This document shows positions 1-12,469 of a DNA stretch of 64,000 nucleotides, piece by piece (within the stretch, counting starts at the first letter, position 1; each line of letters starts with the position of its first letter). A program made the position numbers and the translations under genes. Source of the stretch: Loxodes magnus (taxonomy: Eukaryota; Ciliophora; Karyorelictea; Loxodida; Loxodidae); NCBI GenBank assembly GCA_946699065.1, contig CAMPDV010000235.1:248001-312000 (forward strand), given 5' to 3'. A model generated the notes under the pieces. It saw only the letters and a program-made list of their open reading frames with translations, was not told where the DNA came from and did no database searches.

Positions 1-398
1 ACTCTGTTTCATTACACTCTCCTTCTATCTCACCAACTAGCGTTTTCTAGTTATTGCTTATTCTTCCAGATTTGATTCTAACTCTTCATACTTCTTCCAT
101 ATCTAGGCGAATAATCTATTAGAAGCCTTTATAATATAAAAATGATTTATTAGCCAGACAAGTATTCTAAAGGCCTTATGTAGATAAAGCATAAGAGTTG
201 ATATAACTAAATAAATAGCTATTCATTAAAGAATAAAGCTACTATAGTCTTTCCTCTTTTGCCTTTTGCTTTAAGTAAACTTGATAAGCTTCTTTATAGT
301 AAAATTGCTCTTAAGTTTCTTAGCTGGTTTGAAGTGAATGGGTAAATTAATACCTTAAATAAACTTCTAATGCTTGCTGATATTAAAATTTTAATAAT

Positions 399-902
399 AT
401 GGTGACAGAGAAATGGAGCAGTCAATGTATAGCTTCTTTGATCGATATTAATAAAAGTGAGTTGAATTAGTAAAAGTAGAAGAGATAGGATAATGCTTAT
501 CTTAATAAGGAGATTATAAGACTTAATGTTCAGTGGATCTAAACTACAAATAAGTATCTGAAGGGTAATTATGATATCATAGAAATACCTAAGAAATCTA
601 GTTCTTTTAAGGTTGTTCAAAAGTTATTTAAGTACAAAACTCAAGCTAACAATTGAAACTTAAATTCTAACTTTTCGACAGATTTTATATAGAAACATTT
701 TAAGAAAGCTGGGAAACCAAGTGAGGCTATTGATTAAAGATTAGGTAATAGTTTAGTAGGGGAAAAGAAAAAGGAGAGGAAAATGTTGTAAAACTTCAAA
801 ATAATAAGTTTAATATTGTAGATCTTAGCTTTGTTCTGTATTCAGTGCGTATTAATGAAATATTTAATAGAAACCCAACAAGTGAAAGGAGATAATACTT
901 GA
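399..902 (+). CDS. Small C-terminally anchored membrane protein, family of unknown function, copy 1
   Basis: Encodes 167 aa when TAA/TAG are read as Gln and TGA as Trp; it ends at TGA 900-902 and has only one internal TGA. The body is polar, rich in Lys, Gln and Asn. A hydrophobic segment of about 20 residues lies near the C-terminus and is followed by the tail CVLMKYLIETQQ. This membrane segment and tail are shared with five other divergent loci in the window (near 19.4, 37.8, 41.4, 53.6 and 59.8 kb), which is the main support for the frame. I chose the ATG at 399 because it lies in frame shortly before the conserved body. An identical-length copy lies in the right arm at 32,824-33,327. I do not recognise the family. 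A single C-terminal anchor suggests insertion into an internal membrane with the body in the cytosol, which is inference. Confidence 0.72.
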
Positions 903-1910
903 AAGTTAGTTTTATATAAATTTTGTTTATAAATAACATATGAAAATAGTCTATATCAGCTAATAAGCTAATACTCTCACAAGATTATTTCACTTAAAAT
1001 TAAAATCTCATTAAGCATTGCTAAAAAGGAGAAAGATCACCTTACAAATCTAATTTTACTGAGTTTAAATAGTAACTCTTTTTAATACCATTAGATATAT
1101 TACAACAAGCTTCTGGTTTAAGATATTAGAGCAATATTAAACATATTTGAACTACTATATATATTTAAACCCTATTCAAGAAGATTAGAAAGACTTAAAG
1201 TATTTTCAAATAATACTTTAGAATCTACTTATATACATTATATTATGATATCTCTTAATGAATATGAATATGTCAATCTAGATAATTCAACTTAAATTAT
1301 TTCAGAAATACTTTAGTTATGAATAGACTGATATTTTGCTTATGAGTGTTGAAAATAAAACATAAAGCATTCATAATAATTTCACTATATCAAATATAGT
1401 GCTTGATTCTTAAATTGATATAATTTTAGAAGGCTGCTGTATTATAAAAATTGTAGCTTTTCGATTTTTTGTCTGCTTTCAATTTTTTATTTCTACTAAC
1501 CCTTTTTAAGTTTTCATTTTATTCAAAATTAGATTGCTAGTTTCTATTTAAGTCTAGTTTGATAATCATTTAGCTTTCCATTGATTAATTGTAAAACTAG
1601 AAATTTTTATAAATTTAATATTTTTCAATTTTGAAATCAGAACGAAATATAATGCTTAGCTTCGATTATAAGTAAATAAGCCTCTAATAACTAAGTTATA
1701 TATTAGATACAATTTAAACTTAGAAGTATCTATTACTAAAATGACCATCTATATGTTGTTTGTTAGTACTATGAATGTCCTTCTTATTTAATTCATAAAG
1801 CTTTCTTAAATTATCATTTAAATCCTATTGATTTATTGATCTTAAGCTCTTTGAATATTTTATTATATACCACTTTAATTAAAATTTGCCTTACTATTAC
1901 TATTAATAAG
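903..1910. other. No gene recognised; part of the inverted arm
   Basis: AT-rich sequence mirrored at about 31,800-32,823. I see no motif or TGA-poor frame with family resemblance. Confidence 0.5.
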
Positions 1911-2800
1911 CTAGTTTATTATTATTATTATGAATAAAATTGTTTGGCCTTCTTGTAGGTATTTCAACCTATTTCTAGCCTGCCTCCAGATAGCTCTGGA
2001 GTCTAAAATTAAATGTTTGAACTCCATCTCCATCCATTGTCCTGTCTTGCTTGTTCTTGAAGTCTTCAGTTTCTCTTCCATTATTAATTGCTTTTTTTCT
2101 TGTATATATTCCCAAGAGCGTTCATCCATACCTGTTCTCTATTCTTTCTTACTTTGAGCTGTTCCTACCTCTTCTTTTTTTCCTACTATTATCTTTGCTT
2201 TTGTCAGTAACTCTGTTTGAAATTTAGGAATCTCTTACACTTCCTTCACAAGTGTTCTCTTGAGCCACACTAGTAGCAGGATTTCATTTCTCGCTTGTAT
2301 AAAGGCTTGTCAACGTTAATTTATTCGATTTCCATCTTGTCTTATTTCTAATCCCTTAATTCAATTTACTTTTGCAATGCTTGCTGATTTTCTACTAGCT
2401 GTGCTAATTTACCATCAATTTCTCTGTATTTTTAATCTTGATTCTGGGATTAGATGTTCTGACTCTGAGATATGTTCCAGAAAGCGCTTAGATCTCTCTC
2501 CTGAGACATGAGTCTTGATTCAATTTCCTCTCTTATTATGATTCTCCATTAATTTTTTATTGTCATTTTTCAGTTTCTTGACCTCTTCCTGGAGGTTCAG
2601 TATCACTTTGATGAGCTATTCCATACTCATCTGGCTAGAAGAATTGAAATCCGAAACCTCATAGTGATAAGCAGACTTCATCTACTTCCTTGGCTTCTCT
2701 TATGAGGTTGGAGTTATTGCATGTGTTGTCTTCTGAACTTGTTTCTGTTCCTCTCCAACTTTTTGGAGGTGGTGTAGAAACCTCTTTTGAATCCTTCCAT
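1911..2800 (-). mobile_element. Gag-like retroelement fossil, left-arm copy
   Basis: Reverse-strand copy of the gag-like fossil at 30,406-31,290, carried within the inverted duplication. It shows the same parts: a charged, coiled-coil-prone region, a CCHC zinc-knuckle region and a short downstream tail. No reverse transcriptase, RNase H or integrase region is recognisable in or next to it. It looks broken and is at least as old as the arm duplication. The class (LTR kin or LINE ORF1) cannot be settled from this fragment. Confidence 0.55.
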
Positions 2801-5800
2801 TTTTATCTAATAAGCTAGTTCAAGATAAAAACTTAATGTATTATTAGCATTTTTCTAAAGTATCAATTATTTAGAAACAGTTTAAAGTTTAAGTTTAGTT
2901 GACTCTAAGAGAGAAAAGGTATCCTTACCTTGTAGTTTTATTCCCTTATCTATACTCGGATTATCAGCTTATTTTTCATCTAATTGGGAGTAGAAAGCAT
3001 CAAGCAATTTTCTTATTTCTAGTGGAAAATTTTCTGTTTTAGTTATATTTAGCTGAAGAAGTTAATAACTTAATTAAAATATTTGACTGAAAGTCTTCTG
3101 AGTACTAAAATCATACTAATTACACCTTATTTGTAACTATACTCATTGAATAGAGCATGTAGGTTACAGCTATCTCAATGATTAATTAATTTACTAAGCT
3201 AAAATCTCTAATTTTATAGCTAATTCCTCAAAAACTGATGCTATAAACATTAAAAGCAACCAACTTACATTTTTAAAGCAAAGCATATCAATAAACTAGA
3301 AGTGAGTTACTATAATCAGATAGTAACTTAAACTAAGCTCTTAAGCTAAATTATATCGATAGTATTAGATTAAAGGATGTAAGCTTATTAAATAGATGCT
3401 AAATGGCTTTAATAATTAAAATTTAAGTGCTATAAATTATATTATTAAAGCTAAAGCTACTATAGATGATTAAATAGCTAATATAATTTTATTCTAATAA
3501 CTAAAATATCCTAACTATGTGTAATTTTCAGATTGCTAATAGAAAATATTTTGCATGTAAATATCTAAATTTTTAGTCCGTTTAGAAGCAGAAACCACAA
3601 CATTTTTCTCTTTGGTTTTCAAATTAATGTAAATTACATCAACTACAAATAGGAAATTTATAGCTGCTTTTGATTCTAACTTTCTAAAAGGTATAAAAAA
3701 GAGCAAAAATAGGTAGCTAAAATTGTTTAATTGGAAAAAGGAAAATAGCACTAAAAATTTAGACTTGCAAAAGCTACTAAATAAAATCCAAAATTAGTAT
3801 TTTTATTATGCACTATTTAACTAAATGGCAACTATAAAGTAGTACCTAAAGAAATATTTCTACTTTATTAACAAAACTTTAAAGCAAACAAAGATACAAA
3901 TATGTAGGCTAAGGTTTTATTAAGGACTCTTATTCAAATTCCTAGATTAGCTTTACCTTGTTTTCATTCCATAATATGAAAAGTATCTTTATGCTTTTGC
4001 AAATGAAAGTATCTTATTAAGTTCCTTTAGCCTGGTTTCAAATCAATTTAAGCAGAGATTTTAAAGATTCCTTGCTTATAATTTAGGTTATTATTATTTT
4101 ATTTCAACTAAATTAAGTTTAGAAAAGTGAATTTTAATCCAGACACATGAAGATAATACAAATTAAGTATATTAAAGAAGCTAAAGATAAGGGAAAGTGT
4201 AGTTTAAAGTGATATAGAAGCTTAACCTTTGACAAATTCCTTGCTTATCTCTTCAAAAAGAAGTAAATTTTCGAAATTTCATGTAACTTTTTTCTTTATT
4301 AAACAGGCTAAACATATTAGTCTCTCCTTAAGTTATAGAAATAAATATAATCCAGAGACATCTTAAGCTTAATATAAAAACCCTTATAATTTAATTCAAT
4401 TTTCATTATTAAAATCCTTAGCTTAAATAAAGGGAAATAATAATATGAGATATTATATCTTAGATATTTGTATTAGGTTATGCAGAATATAGCAAGAATC
4501 TTTGCATAAGATTGGAAAAATAATAGATCAGAATATTTGATAAATATCAACTTTAACTAAGTATATTTAATGCTTATGATATTAGCTTTTAATAAGAGCC
4601 ACATCGTATCTTCATTTAATTTTGGATGTAGTAATATAATCAACAAACATAAGAAATTTTCATTTTTATTTCTTATCAATGAGATAGAAGAAAGGATGAA
4701 GACAATGTAAATAGTATTGCTCTTTCGAATGTTTATTGCGGTATAAAACAATTATGCCAAGAAAAACTTTTAAGACTCTGATTTTTTATAAAATTTTAAG
4801 CATATTGAAAGAATGAAGATGCTTAAATGCATGCTATTGTAGTCAATTAATTGTTTCCTTAGAGGAAAAATATTTAATCGTTGCTTTAATCTTTTAAAAA
4901 TTTTCCGAAGCAAGTTTTGAATAAATCTCAAGGACTCAATGCAGCAACATTTGGCTGCTACTGAAAAATTTTAAATATAATTATCTTTAAAATTTTTATT
5001 AAAAATAACCTATTTTACGTTATCCCAAGAGATGCTTATAATTATTAAAGCTTATAACCTAATATTAAAATACACTCATTCATATATTTATTTTAAATTA
5101 ACTAGACTCTAAAACCAAAAATACTCTATTCAACTTTCTTTTTATTGTTCATATTCTATAAAAAAAAACCTATTTTTTTAGTTTATTCTGAGATTTTTCA
5201 AAGATATATTCTTTCAAAGCTATCTTAAATTAATATTTTAACCTAATTCCTAAATTAGCTCACTTAAAAGAAAACTTATAAAATAAGCTGTTTATACTTT
5301 TTTCACTCTCTTTATCATTAATTCTCCAGTTACATATTTAATTAAATAAAAGCTTCCTTATTAATACTATTAGAGTTAGAGTTCTGTCTATCTATTACTT
5401 AGGTATATAAGTTATTAGAGCAGCAACTTCTAAAACTTTTTCCTAAGCTCTATGCTAAGTATAAAGAATTCTATTTAATACTTTCCTTCTGAGCTAAATT
5501 AGCTCTGATTATAACCAAATTACACCATCAAATTCACTTAGCTTTAATATAGTTGATTTATGCTATTCTTTCTAGCTAATAACTAGGCTTTTTTATATAA
5601 AATCTAGAGAAATTTATTTTAATGAAAATGAGTTTTAAACGTAAATTGAGCTTCTTGGAAATCTAATTTATATCATAAATTTTATTTAACTATCTAGAAG
5701 CTTAGCTAATATAGTACGAGTATTAAGTAGCTCAATCTTTATAAATAAAATAGATTAATTAAAAAAGATATGCTTCAATCTGTTTACTCTTAAATGGGAA

Positions 5801-6217
5801 TTTAACGAGGAATACTTCTAGATTTATTTTCAAATCCAAAGCTAATTAGCCTTGGATTAAATATTCACATACTAAGTCTTTCTTTTTCAATATTTTTAGT
5901 AAACTACATATTTAATTCTGGAATAAGTAAGATTAGAAAGAAAACAATTGAAACACAAAGATTAACACATGAAAAATAATAAAGACTAAGAATGATTATT
6001 AGTTCACTTTTAAAGTGGCTAGCAAGTATTAATTCGTGAAGCTTCAGATTTTAATTTATTTAGAGATTAGAATTGATGAACTTAATATATTTAACTATCT
6101 TCTAAATAGGGATAAATATAATGAGAATTAAAGCTTTTTATTTAGATATTACTCTTAGATTTTAAGGAAATAATTATATTATTATTTCAAGGTGTTAGTT
6201 TCAATAGATTTAAAGTC
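2801..6217. other. Gene-poor stretch of the left arm, with an extra 1.5-kb segment
   Basis: Apart from the segment at 4,014-5,529 the sequence is mirrored at about 28,505-30,405. A short cysteine-rich frame near 3,540-3,750 (reverse) is also present in the right arm near 29,460-29,690, but its upstream part is out of frame between the arms, so I do not call it a gene. Confidence 0.5.
4014..5529. other. 1,516-bp segment present only in the left arm, flanked by ATC direct repeats
   Basis: The right arm runs straight across this point, joining the equivalents of 4,013 and 5,530 with a single ATC. The left arm has ATC at 4,011-4,013 and again at 5,527-5,529. The interior is AT-rich with no recognisable gene and no obvious terminal inverted repeats. 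It could be an insertion here, such as a mobile element or an internal eliminated sequence, or a deletion in the other arm by 3-bp microhomology. The boundaries are well defined by the arm comparison; the mechanism is inference. Confidence 0.8.
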
Positions 6218-9193
6218 TCAAAGACTTTCTTCATACACCCAGTTTATTATTTGCTTGCAATCTCTTGCTTTAAAAGGTTTTATAAAGAAAAGCTATGCTC
6301 CTGAATTTATAGCGTCTTCCTTCAAGCATAGATCTCCTGAAATCATTACTATTTTAACAGCTTCACTTTATCTTACATCCTTCTCTATTTCGAAACTTCT
6401 AACATACTTTATAATATCAATTCCACTAAGGTCATTCAGTTAATTGTCAGTAAGTATAGCACTAATGTTCAAGTAGTTCTATAAATAATAATTGATAGCT
6501 TCTTAATAACTCTCGGCAATTAATATTTCCACTTACATTCCTAGCATTTTGAACTCTTCTTGGAATAAAGTTCTAATAATTTGAAGTATAAAGACATCAT
6601 CGTCTATTATCAAAATCTTATTTTTGCTGTTAGTCTTTTCTATCATTCTTTGCTGCTTCTTTTTATTCCTCTATATTTCCTGCAAGATTCCTAGTATTTA
6701 CTCTTCTTGAAAATCCCTATATAAGAACTAAATATCATCTGGGAAATAAGATTTCCTTTCTTAAAATTTTTAGGAATTTTCAGCTAGTAGAAGCTTAGTG
6801 GAAATGTTAAGGATTGTATGGCTGCTTTCATATAAAGATACTATTCTTGCAAAATTTACAGCTCCTGTGTTTCTTGCTAAGTTGTCTATTAAAATTAGAT
6901 CCAAATCTTTTTATGCATGATTCTAGTATATTTGAAAAGCTATTTTGATATCATTCGTGTATTCTGCTTTACATCCCAGATGCTATAGTAGCTAGTATTT
7001 TTGTTTCAAATTTTCTCCAAATATTAGAATTTTTATATCGCTGAAATTATGTTCAATTGTAACTCCTTTATGAGCAGGTATTTATAGAGGAATTGAAATT
7101 ATGAAAGTAGATCCTTTTTCGATTTCACTTTCAAGAGTAATTGTTCCTTGCATTGTTTCTACGATTTTCTTACTTATTCAGAGTCCTAATCCAGTGCCTC
7201 CGAACTGCTTCTAAATTTAATTGTTAGCTTGTTAGAAAGGCAGGAACAGTTTCTTTTAATACTACTTACTTATCCCCAGTCCAGTATCCTTAACATATAT
7301 AATTAGATGGCCTTTTTTTTCATGACCTATTTCATATAAAACTTTGTCTGTTTATTTAACCTCTAATTAAATATTAGAACCTGTAAAGTATTGAGAAGAC
7401 TCCGAGCCTTTAGGAGTTGCATAGTTTAATTATATAGGAGACTAAACAATTTGTAGCTCTTAGGATATATTACCTGCTCCGTTAAAATTTATTTACTCTA
7501 TATCTTATTCTAAAGGCAAATCACTTCGAATTCGGATAGGTAGATTATTTGAATCTGATTCTTTTTTCAGTAAATTTTATACTTTTCTTATTTTCAAATT
7601 TTGCATCAAGTTTTGAGACTTGCATGCTGCCTCCGAAAGCTAATTTTTCTTCTTTAAGTTAAATTATTTTATTGAGCGTTTTGGTAAGGGAACAAATGGT
7701 AAATATATTTACTTCCCTGAGTATTAATCTCTGTCTTTTTTTGGAGTGAAATCACAGCTTTCTTTTGGTGTACTAACTTCAATATCCGAGCTTGTTCATT
7801 TGTTGTATTCAATTTAATCTAGCTACTTGTTTGAATACTCTTATGAACCTAAAGTTTAAAAATTTTTCTGCATAAAATTAAAAAAAGTAGGACTTGCTAT
7901 AATTTAATTAATCTCTGCTTCTTTTATAATTTCAGTCTTTTAAATGGTAGGAGAAGGAGGTTAATCTTTTGCTGTATCTTCTTTTTTATTGCTATAATTA
8001 AGATATTCTAGTTGAAAATGGTCTGCATATACTGTCTCAAGTTGGCAGTCCTTATTTCTATTACTACCTTCTTCATAGTGAGGAATTCATTCTATTTCCA
8101 CACTGACTTTTCCTTTATTTGTGAACTTAATTGCATTCCCCACTAAATTCATAAGAACTGAAATCATTCTTGACTGATCAATGAGTAAAATTTTAGGAAC
8201 TCTAGGTTTGATTTTCATTGATATGAAAAGTTCCTTTTTAGAGGCAGTTTACTCATTAGTTTTCATTATTCTTAGAACAGATTTTCTAATCTCTATAGGC
8301 TCATAATTCAGCTAAAACTTCCCTGCATCTATTTTAAAAGCATCCAGTAAGTTATTTACCATTAGTTGCAAAATATAGCCTTAATCTTACGCATTCCGAA
8401 TATAAATAACCTTATTAGGTGGGATTTCCTTAATTTCTGATTGGATCAAATCCAAACTTCCCAAAACAGTATTGAGTGGGTTTCTTAGCTCATGCACCAT
8501 AGCTGATATAAATTAGTCTTTCTACTAGAGCTAAAATTTGAAGCTATTTTCTTACTATTAAGTACATAGTTTCTGCTCTTATTTAGTGCTCTCACTATTA
8601 ACTATCTAATTTGCTTTTAAACTCTAACCTTGTAATAAAAGGAAGCTAATTAATGTTATCTAAATTTGCAAGCTTTAAGTATGTTGCTTTATTACCTAGT
8701 CTTGCAGCTAATTTTAAGAACTTACTGAAAGGGAGTCAAAAAGCTAATTTGATCAGATGATATTCAAAAAATAAACAGCTAAGCATACTAGCTGCGATAG
8801 TCTTAGGTTCTATGCCCAGTTGAAGAAGGTAACAGGGTATAGGTTAACCACAAAAGCACCTAAAAACATATATTACTAGGGAAAATTTGTAACCAGCTCT
8901 ATGCAAAGAAATCCAGCGACTGAGTAAATAAACTCTTCTCTTAGCTAAAATTTAGTCTACATCTTAACTAAGAACATAACTAATAAATAGAGCAAAAGGT
9001 TTTTAAGTAAAGAATCTAGCTTTTGCTATTCAGAAGCTTCTTCCTAGGATATAAAAATTATTTTAGCTAGCATACTAAGAGACACTATCTTGTAATAACC
9101 CTAAGAGTCTAGCCATTCATTAATGGGTTTTCTTTACTCACATTAGTTCTTTCTAGCAAAAAAGAGGTTAGTTATCAATTGTTCTAAGTACAT
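6218..9193 (-). CDS. Membrane-bound hybrid histidine kinase, left-arm copy
   Basis: Reads as 991 aa on the reverse strand from the ATG at 9,191-9,193 to a TGA at 6,218-6,220. The product would autophosphorylate on His and pass phosphate to Asp in its own receiver domain. Domains in order: five to six hydrophobic segments in the first ~200 residues, an H box with HELRNPL, an N box with NLVGNAIKF, a long Gln/Ser/Asn-rich insert, a G1 box DTGLG, an F box, a G2 box GGTGLGLW (Trp encoded by TGA), a degenerate receiver-like region and a C-terminal receiver with an acidic DDD and a Lys in the KPF motif. It is four codons shorter than the right-arm copy at 25,517-28,504 and otherwise collinear. Only small in-frame length differences and scattered substitutions were seen, so both copies may be functional. 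I did not compare every codon. Confidence 0.9.
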
Positions 9194-10080
9194 CAGCACT
9201 TATTATAAAAATGGAAATGTTATCACATAAAATATGGAAGGATATATATAAATAAGCTAATTTAAATTAATAACCTTATATCATTTTAAAGGAAATTAGT
9301 TTTAGAGCAATGTATTTTAGGTAAGTTTATTATGCTAGCTTTTAATGTTGCTTTCTTTTGCATAAGTCTGTTACTATTATATCATACTTTAGAATCTTTA
9401 GATTACTTTATTTATAAAGCTAAAACTTAGGTTATATGAAAATAGACCATAAAATGAGGTTGTTGAGATATCATTCCAGATAAAATTACTTAAATATATC
9501 TTTATAAAAAGCTAAAAATAAGCTGCTTGGAAAAGTAAATAAAATGTGCTTAAATTTCCTAGCCTTTCTACCTAATTAATATTAGTTGCATTTCAAAAAA
9601 AATAGATCAGTTGAATAAACATATCCTTATAGTTATAAATGAGATACTCTTAATAAGCTAATTACTTATAATATAAGAATTATATTGCTTATGCTATTTT
9701 ACTTTGCTCATCTTTATATAAATTCACTTGTATCATTTTACTAACTTAAGAGAGAAAATCTTGGTATGCTAGTGTATAGCAATGAGTAAATTTAGTCTAT
9801 GAAATTCATTCTATCAAAGTTAGTCTTTATGGTGGATTTAAGGAATTCTATTTTGAGGCTTAGATACATTTTGAAATAGTTAATTCTAATATCATTTTTT
9901 AGCAACTTTAATTAAAAAGTCTAGCTAGTAGGTTAAGTTATTACTATTAGAAGAACAAGGTAAGAATGATATTTACTTGATACCCTTGTATTATGCTTAG
10001 GATATTATAAAAGTATATCCAATTAAATGCTAACCAAGGATAGCAAAATCTCTTTAAATAAATTTAATATTATTTTCTAC
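9194..10080. other. No gene recognised; inner part of the left arm
   Basis: Mirrored at about 24,660-25,516. AT-rich sequence lying upstream of the kinase, where a promoter would be expected, but I see no motif I can support. Confidence 0.5.
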
Positions 10081-10690
10081 TTTAAATTTAGATTCTATAC
10101 AAAGCCTTTAAACTTTAATCTATATGAATGCTAATTTAGTTTAAAATAAGTTAAACAGATCTCTATATATGAACTAAATGGGAAGTATGGAAAGGAAATA
10201 AAGGAAATGTAAAGAGCATCTAAAAAGCAGTAGTCAAGAAATAAAATATAGTAGTAGAGGAATAAAAGGAATAGGCTTAATATATTACTATATATTTTCT
10301 ATAATTAAACATATGCAAAACCTTAATTAAGAGGTAATAAAATAAAAGAATAAATATTTAAGCTTTAGTTAATCTATTTAAGTTTTCTAAGCTAAGATAT
10401 AAGTATTTTAAATATGCGAAAGCTTCATAATACATGACATTTTAATTTTCGATAATGATAAAGCTACCGAATATCTTAAAATATTTTACTTCTCTTTGTT
10501 AGTTAAAAATTAATATTAGGTATCAAATCAAAAATCTTGGATCTTTTCCTTAAAATTTTTCAACAAGAGAGTATTGCCAAAAGATTGAGATTTCGCTCTT
10601 AATAACAAGTATTTACTATCTGAGCTGATTTAAGAGGATTTGATTGAATTAAATTAAAGAAAAATTTAAATTAAGAAGTCTGGGTATTAG
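10080..10690 (-). repeat. Dispersed ~0.6-kb repeat, copy 1 (inverted)
   Basis: Reverse complement of the copies at 14,720-15,300 and 24,170-24,660. A shared landmark is a run matching TAAACAGATC beside ACTAAATGGGAA. The copies have diverged by many substitutions and small indels. Confidence 0.8.
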
Positions 10691-11624
10691 TTTAAAACCA
10701 TAATAATTTAACTTATATTTATAATCAAATAGCTTGTATACCTCTTTAGTTAAATATGTTTTATCAATTTCTTTATGATTTAAGACTCATTCTAGAATCT
10801 TAAAATGCTATTTATTTTCAACTAGAAATAGTTCTAAGAATAGGTAATTTAAGCTTCATATAAATTATTTTATTTTATTTATTAATGTTATTTCGTCTTT
10901 ATTTGGCTTGATATTTATTAGTTTATAAAAATTCTCGAGAATTATTGTAAAAAATCATTGAAATTGTCATTTTCTTCTCAATGTTTGTATTCTAGGATAA
11001 TTGATCTATGACTGAATCTATCCTTTCTTTACTGCTGGTATTTTATTTAAACTTAATTGTTTCCAAGCATTTATTAAACATCTGCTATTTACAATAGTAA
11101 TTAGTCTCCACCATTCGTTTGTTTCCAATAAATTCACCTTCAGTTCTACAATAAATCTTGGTTAGTTTTTTCATTATTTTAAATTTCAGCTTTTTGGTAA
11201 TTTTTAATATCTCCAGCATTTCTTTTTTTCGTGTCTTATTCTTCTACAAAATCAACAAATAATTGGTCTTATTTTTATAACTTGTTTAGTTATCTATCTT
11301 TTTATAAGTTTATTAGTATTTAAGATTAATTGCTCAATCTTCATTGTATCGTATATAGCTTAAATCATAATTTTTCGTGATTTATCTAATTAAAATTTAG
11401 AGTTATTTATATTTAAATAATCTGTTCTTATAATTTCTTTATTTAATAATAGTGAAGAAGCTTTTTAAGCTTAATTTTGTATTAAGGACTTTACTATCAT
11501 TTAAATTAGTTAATTTTTAAATCAAGGTTTTTCATTTGTTGAATTAGTTGCTGCATTGAATTCTAAAATTTGCTATTCTTAGTAAATAGTGAATAAATCT
11601 CAATCAGAGTATCTTATTGCTAGT
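10691..11624. other. No gene recognised
   Basis: Very AT-rich stretch inside the 5.2-kb segment; no motif or conserved frame seen. Confidence 0.45.
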
Positions 11625-11800
11625 TAAGAGATTGATACAGTAGAACTGGATAAGTGCTACTTGCTTAGTGTTAAGATTAAATAAAAGTTAACTTTTAAGC
11701 ATTTAGTTTCTAAATAGTTAGTAAATTCTTAAGTATACGATTGAAGAAACTATAGAGGCATTTAATAAAGAAATAAATGAGTAACATTCTTACAAGTATG
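11625..11800 (+). repeat. ~150-bp repeat with an inverted copy near 36.9-37.1 kb
   Basis: The stretch around CTGGATAAGTGCTACTTGC and the following ~130 bases recur in reverse complement at about 36,905-37,075. A short TGA-free frame is open across it in one copy, but a single-base length difference breaks that frame in the other, so I treat it as a degraded repeat rather than a gene. Confidence 0.7.
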
Positions 11801-11969
11801 CTAATAAGATTAAGGCAAGATAATAAATTATATTTAACCTCTTTGGTCTAATAATAAATTCTTCATTGTAAATGATTAAGGAAACAACTAACTGTATTAT
11901 CAATTTTGAGGATAAGAGTAATTAAAAGCAGTAATAGATTTTATTATACATATTATTTTTTAATGGATT

Positions 11970-12340
11970 CTGGTTTCTAGTCGACCGATTAGGTAATCCG
12001 GCAAAGTCATGTCTGCATTGCAGGTACTCTTAATAGATACCATCACAACAAGTAAGTGCGGGCTCATTGTGTGGTAAGCCTTACTTGTTTGAGGCTTCTC
12101 TCTATTGGTACGAGAGGTCGACTAGAGGGAACTGAAATCCAGATCTAAGTTATCCTGATTTTACATGTTGCTATTCTGATCAGGAATTAGAAAACAACAA
12201 AGAATGACTAAGATAAAAAAAATTATTAATTAGAAGAATTTAACCTAATTGAGTCATTTGACGCAAATACTGGAATGTTCTCTAGTCCCTTCTAACTCCA
12301 GCCTTTGGAAGAATTACAAGAATTTGAAGAGTGAAGGCAA
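11970..12340 (+). repeat. Conserved, highly structured block, copy 1
   Basis: Shares blocks with 23,095-23,400, including GGTAATC(C/T)GG, ATTGC, a CCATCAC motif and AAGCCT....CTTG. The first ~150 nt are closed by a perfect 11-bp stem (11,976-11,986 with 12,116-12,126) and contain a perfect 10-bp inner stem (12,047-12,056 with 12,080-12,089). It is locally much richer in GC than its surroundings. A short coding-like stretch with the pattern SFD follows in both copies. This could be a non-coding RNA gene, the end of a mobile element, or degraded coding sequence; I cannot decide between them. Confidence 0.5.
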
Positions 12341-12469
12341 TAAATTTCGATTATAAAAACGGAGAGAAGAAGATAAGAATCAAAGAGACCAGATGAAGTT
12401 AGAAGCATTTCTAGCCTATTATTAAAAAAAGTTTAAAAAGTTAAAAAGCTTTGTTAAAGCCTTAGTAGT

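Larger units (their letters stand above)
1..10690. repeat. Left arm of a large inverted duplication
   Basis: This arm is the reverse complement of about 24,170-33,725. Paired positions sum to 33,726 near the outer end (for example 399 with 33,327), to 33,206 around 1.9-2.8 kb, and to about 34,720 around 6.2-9.2 kb. The shifts come from one 520-bp segment present only in the right arm and one 1,516-bp segment present only in this arm. The first 900 bases are nearly identical between arms; the kinase gene differs by scattered substitutions and 12 nt in length. The arm may continue left of the window. Confidence 0.93.

Noticed and set aside
6192-6443. 83-codon forward ORF and its counterpart at 28,279-28,530
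   Set aside because: Antisense to the receiver domain of the histidine kinases.
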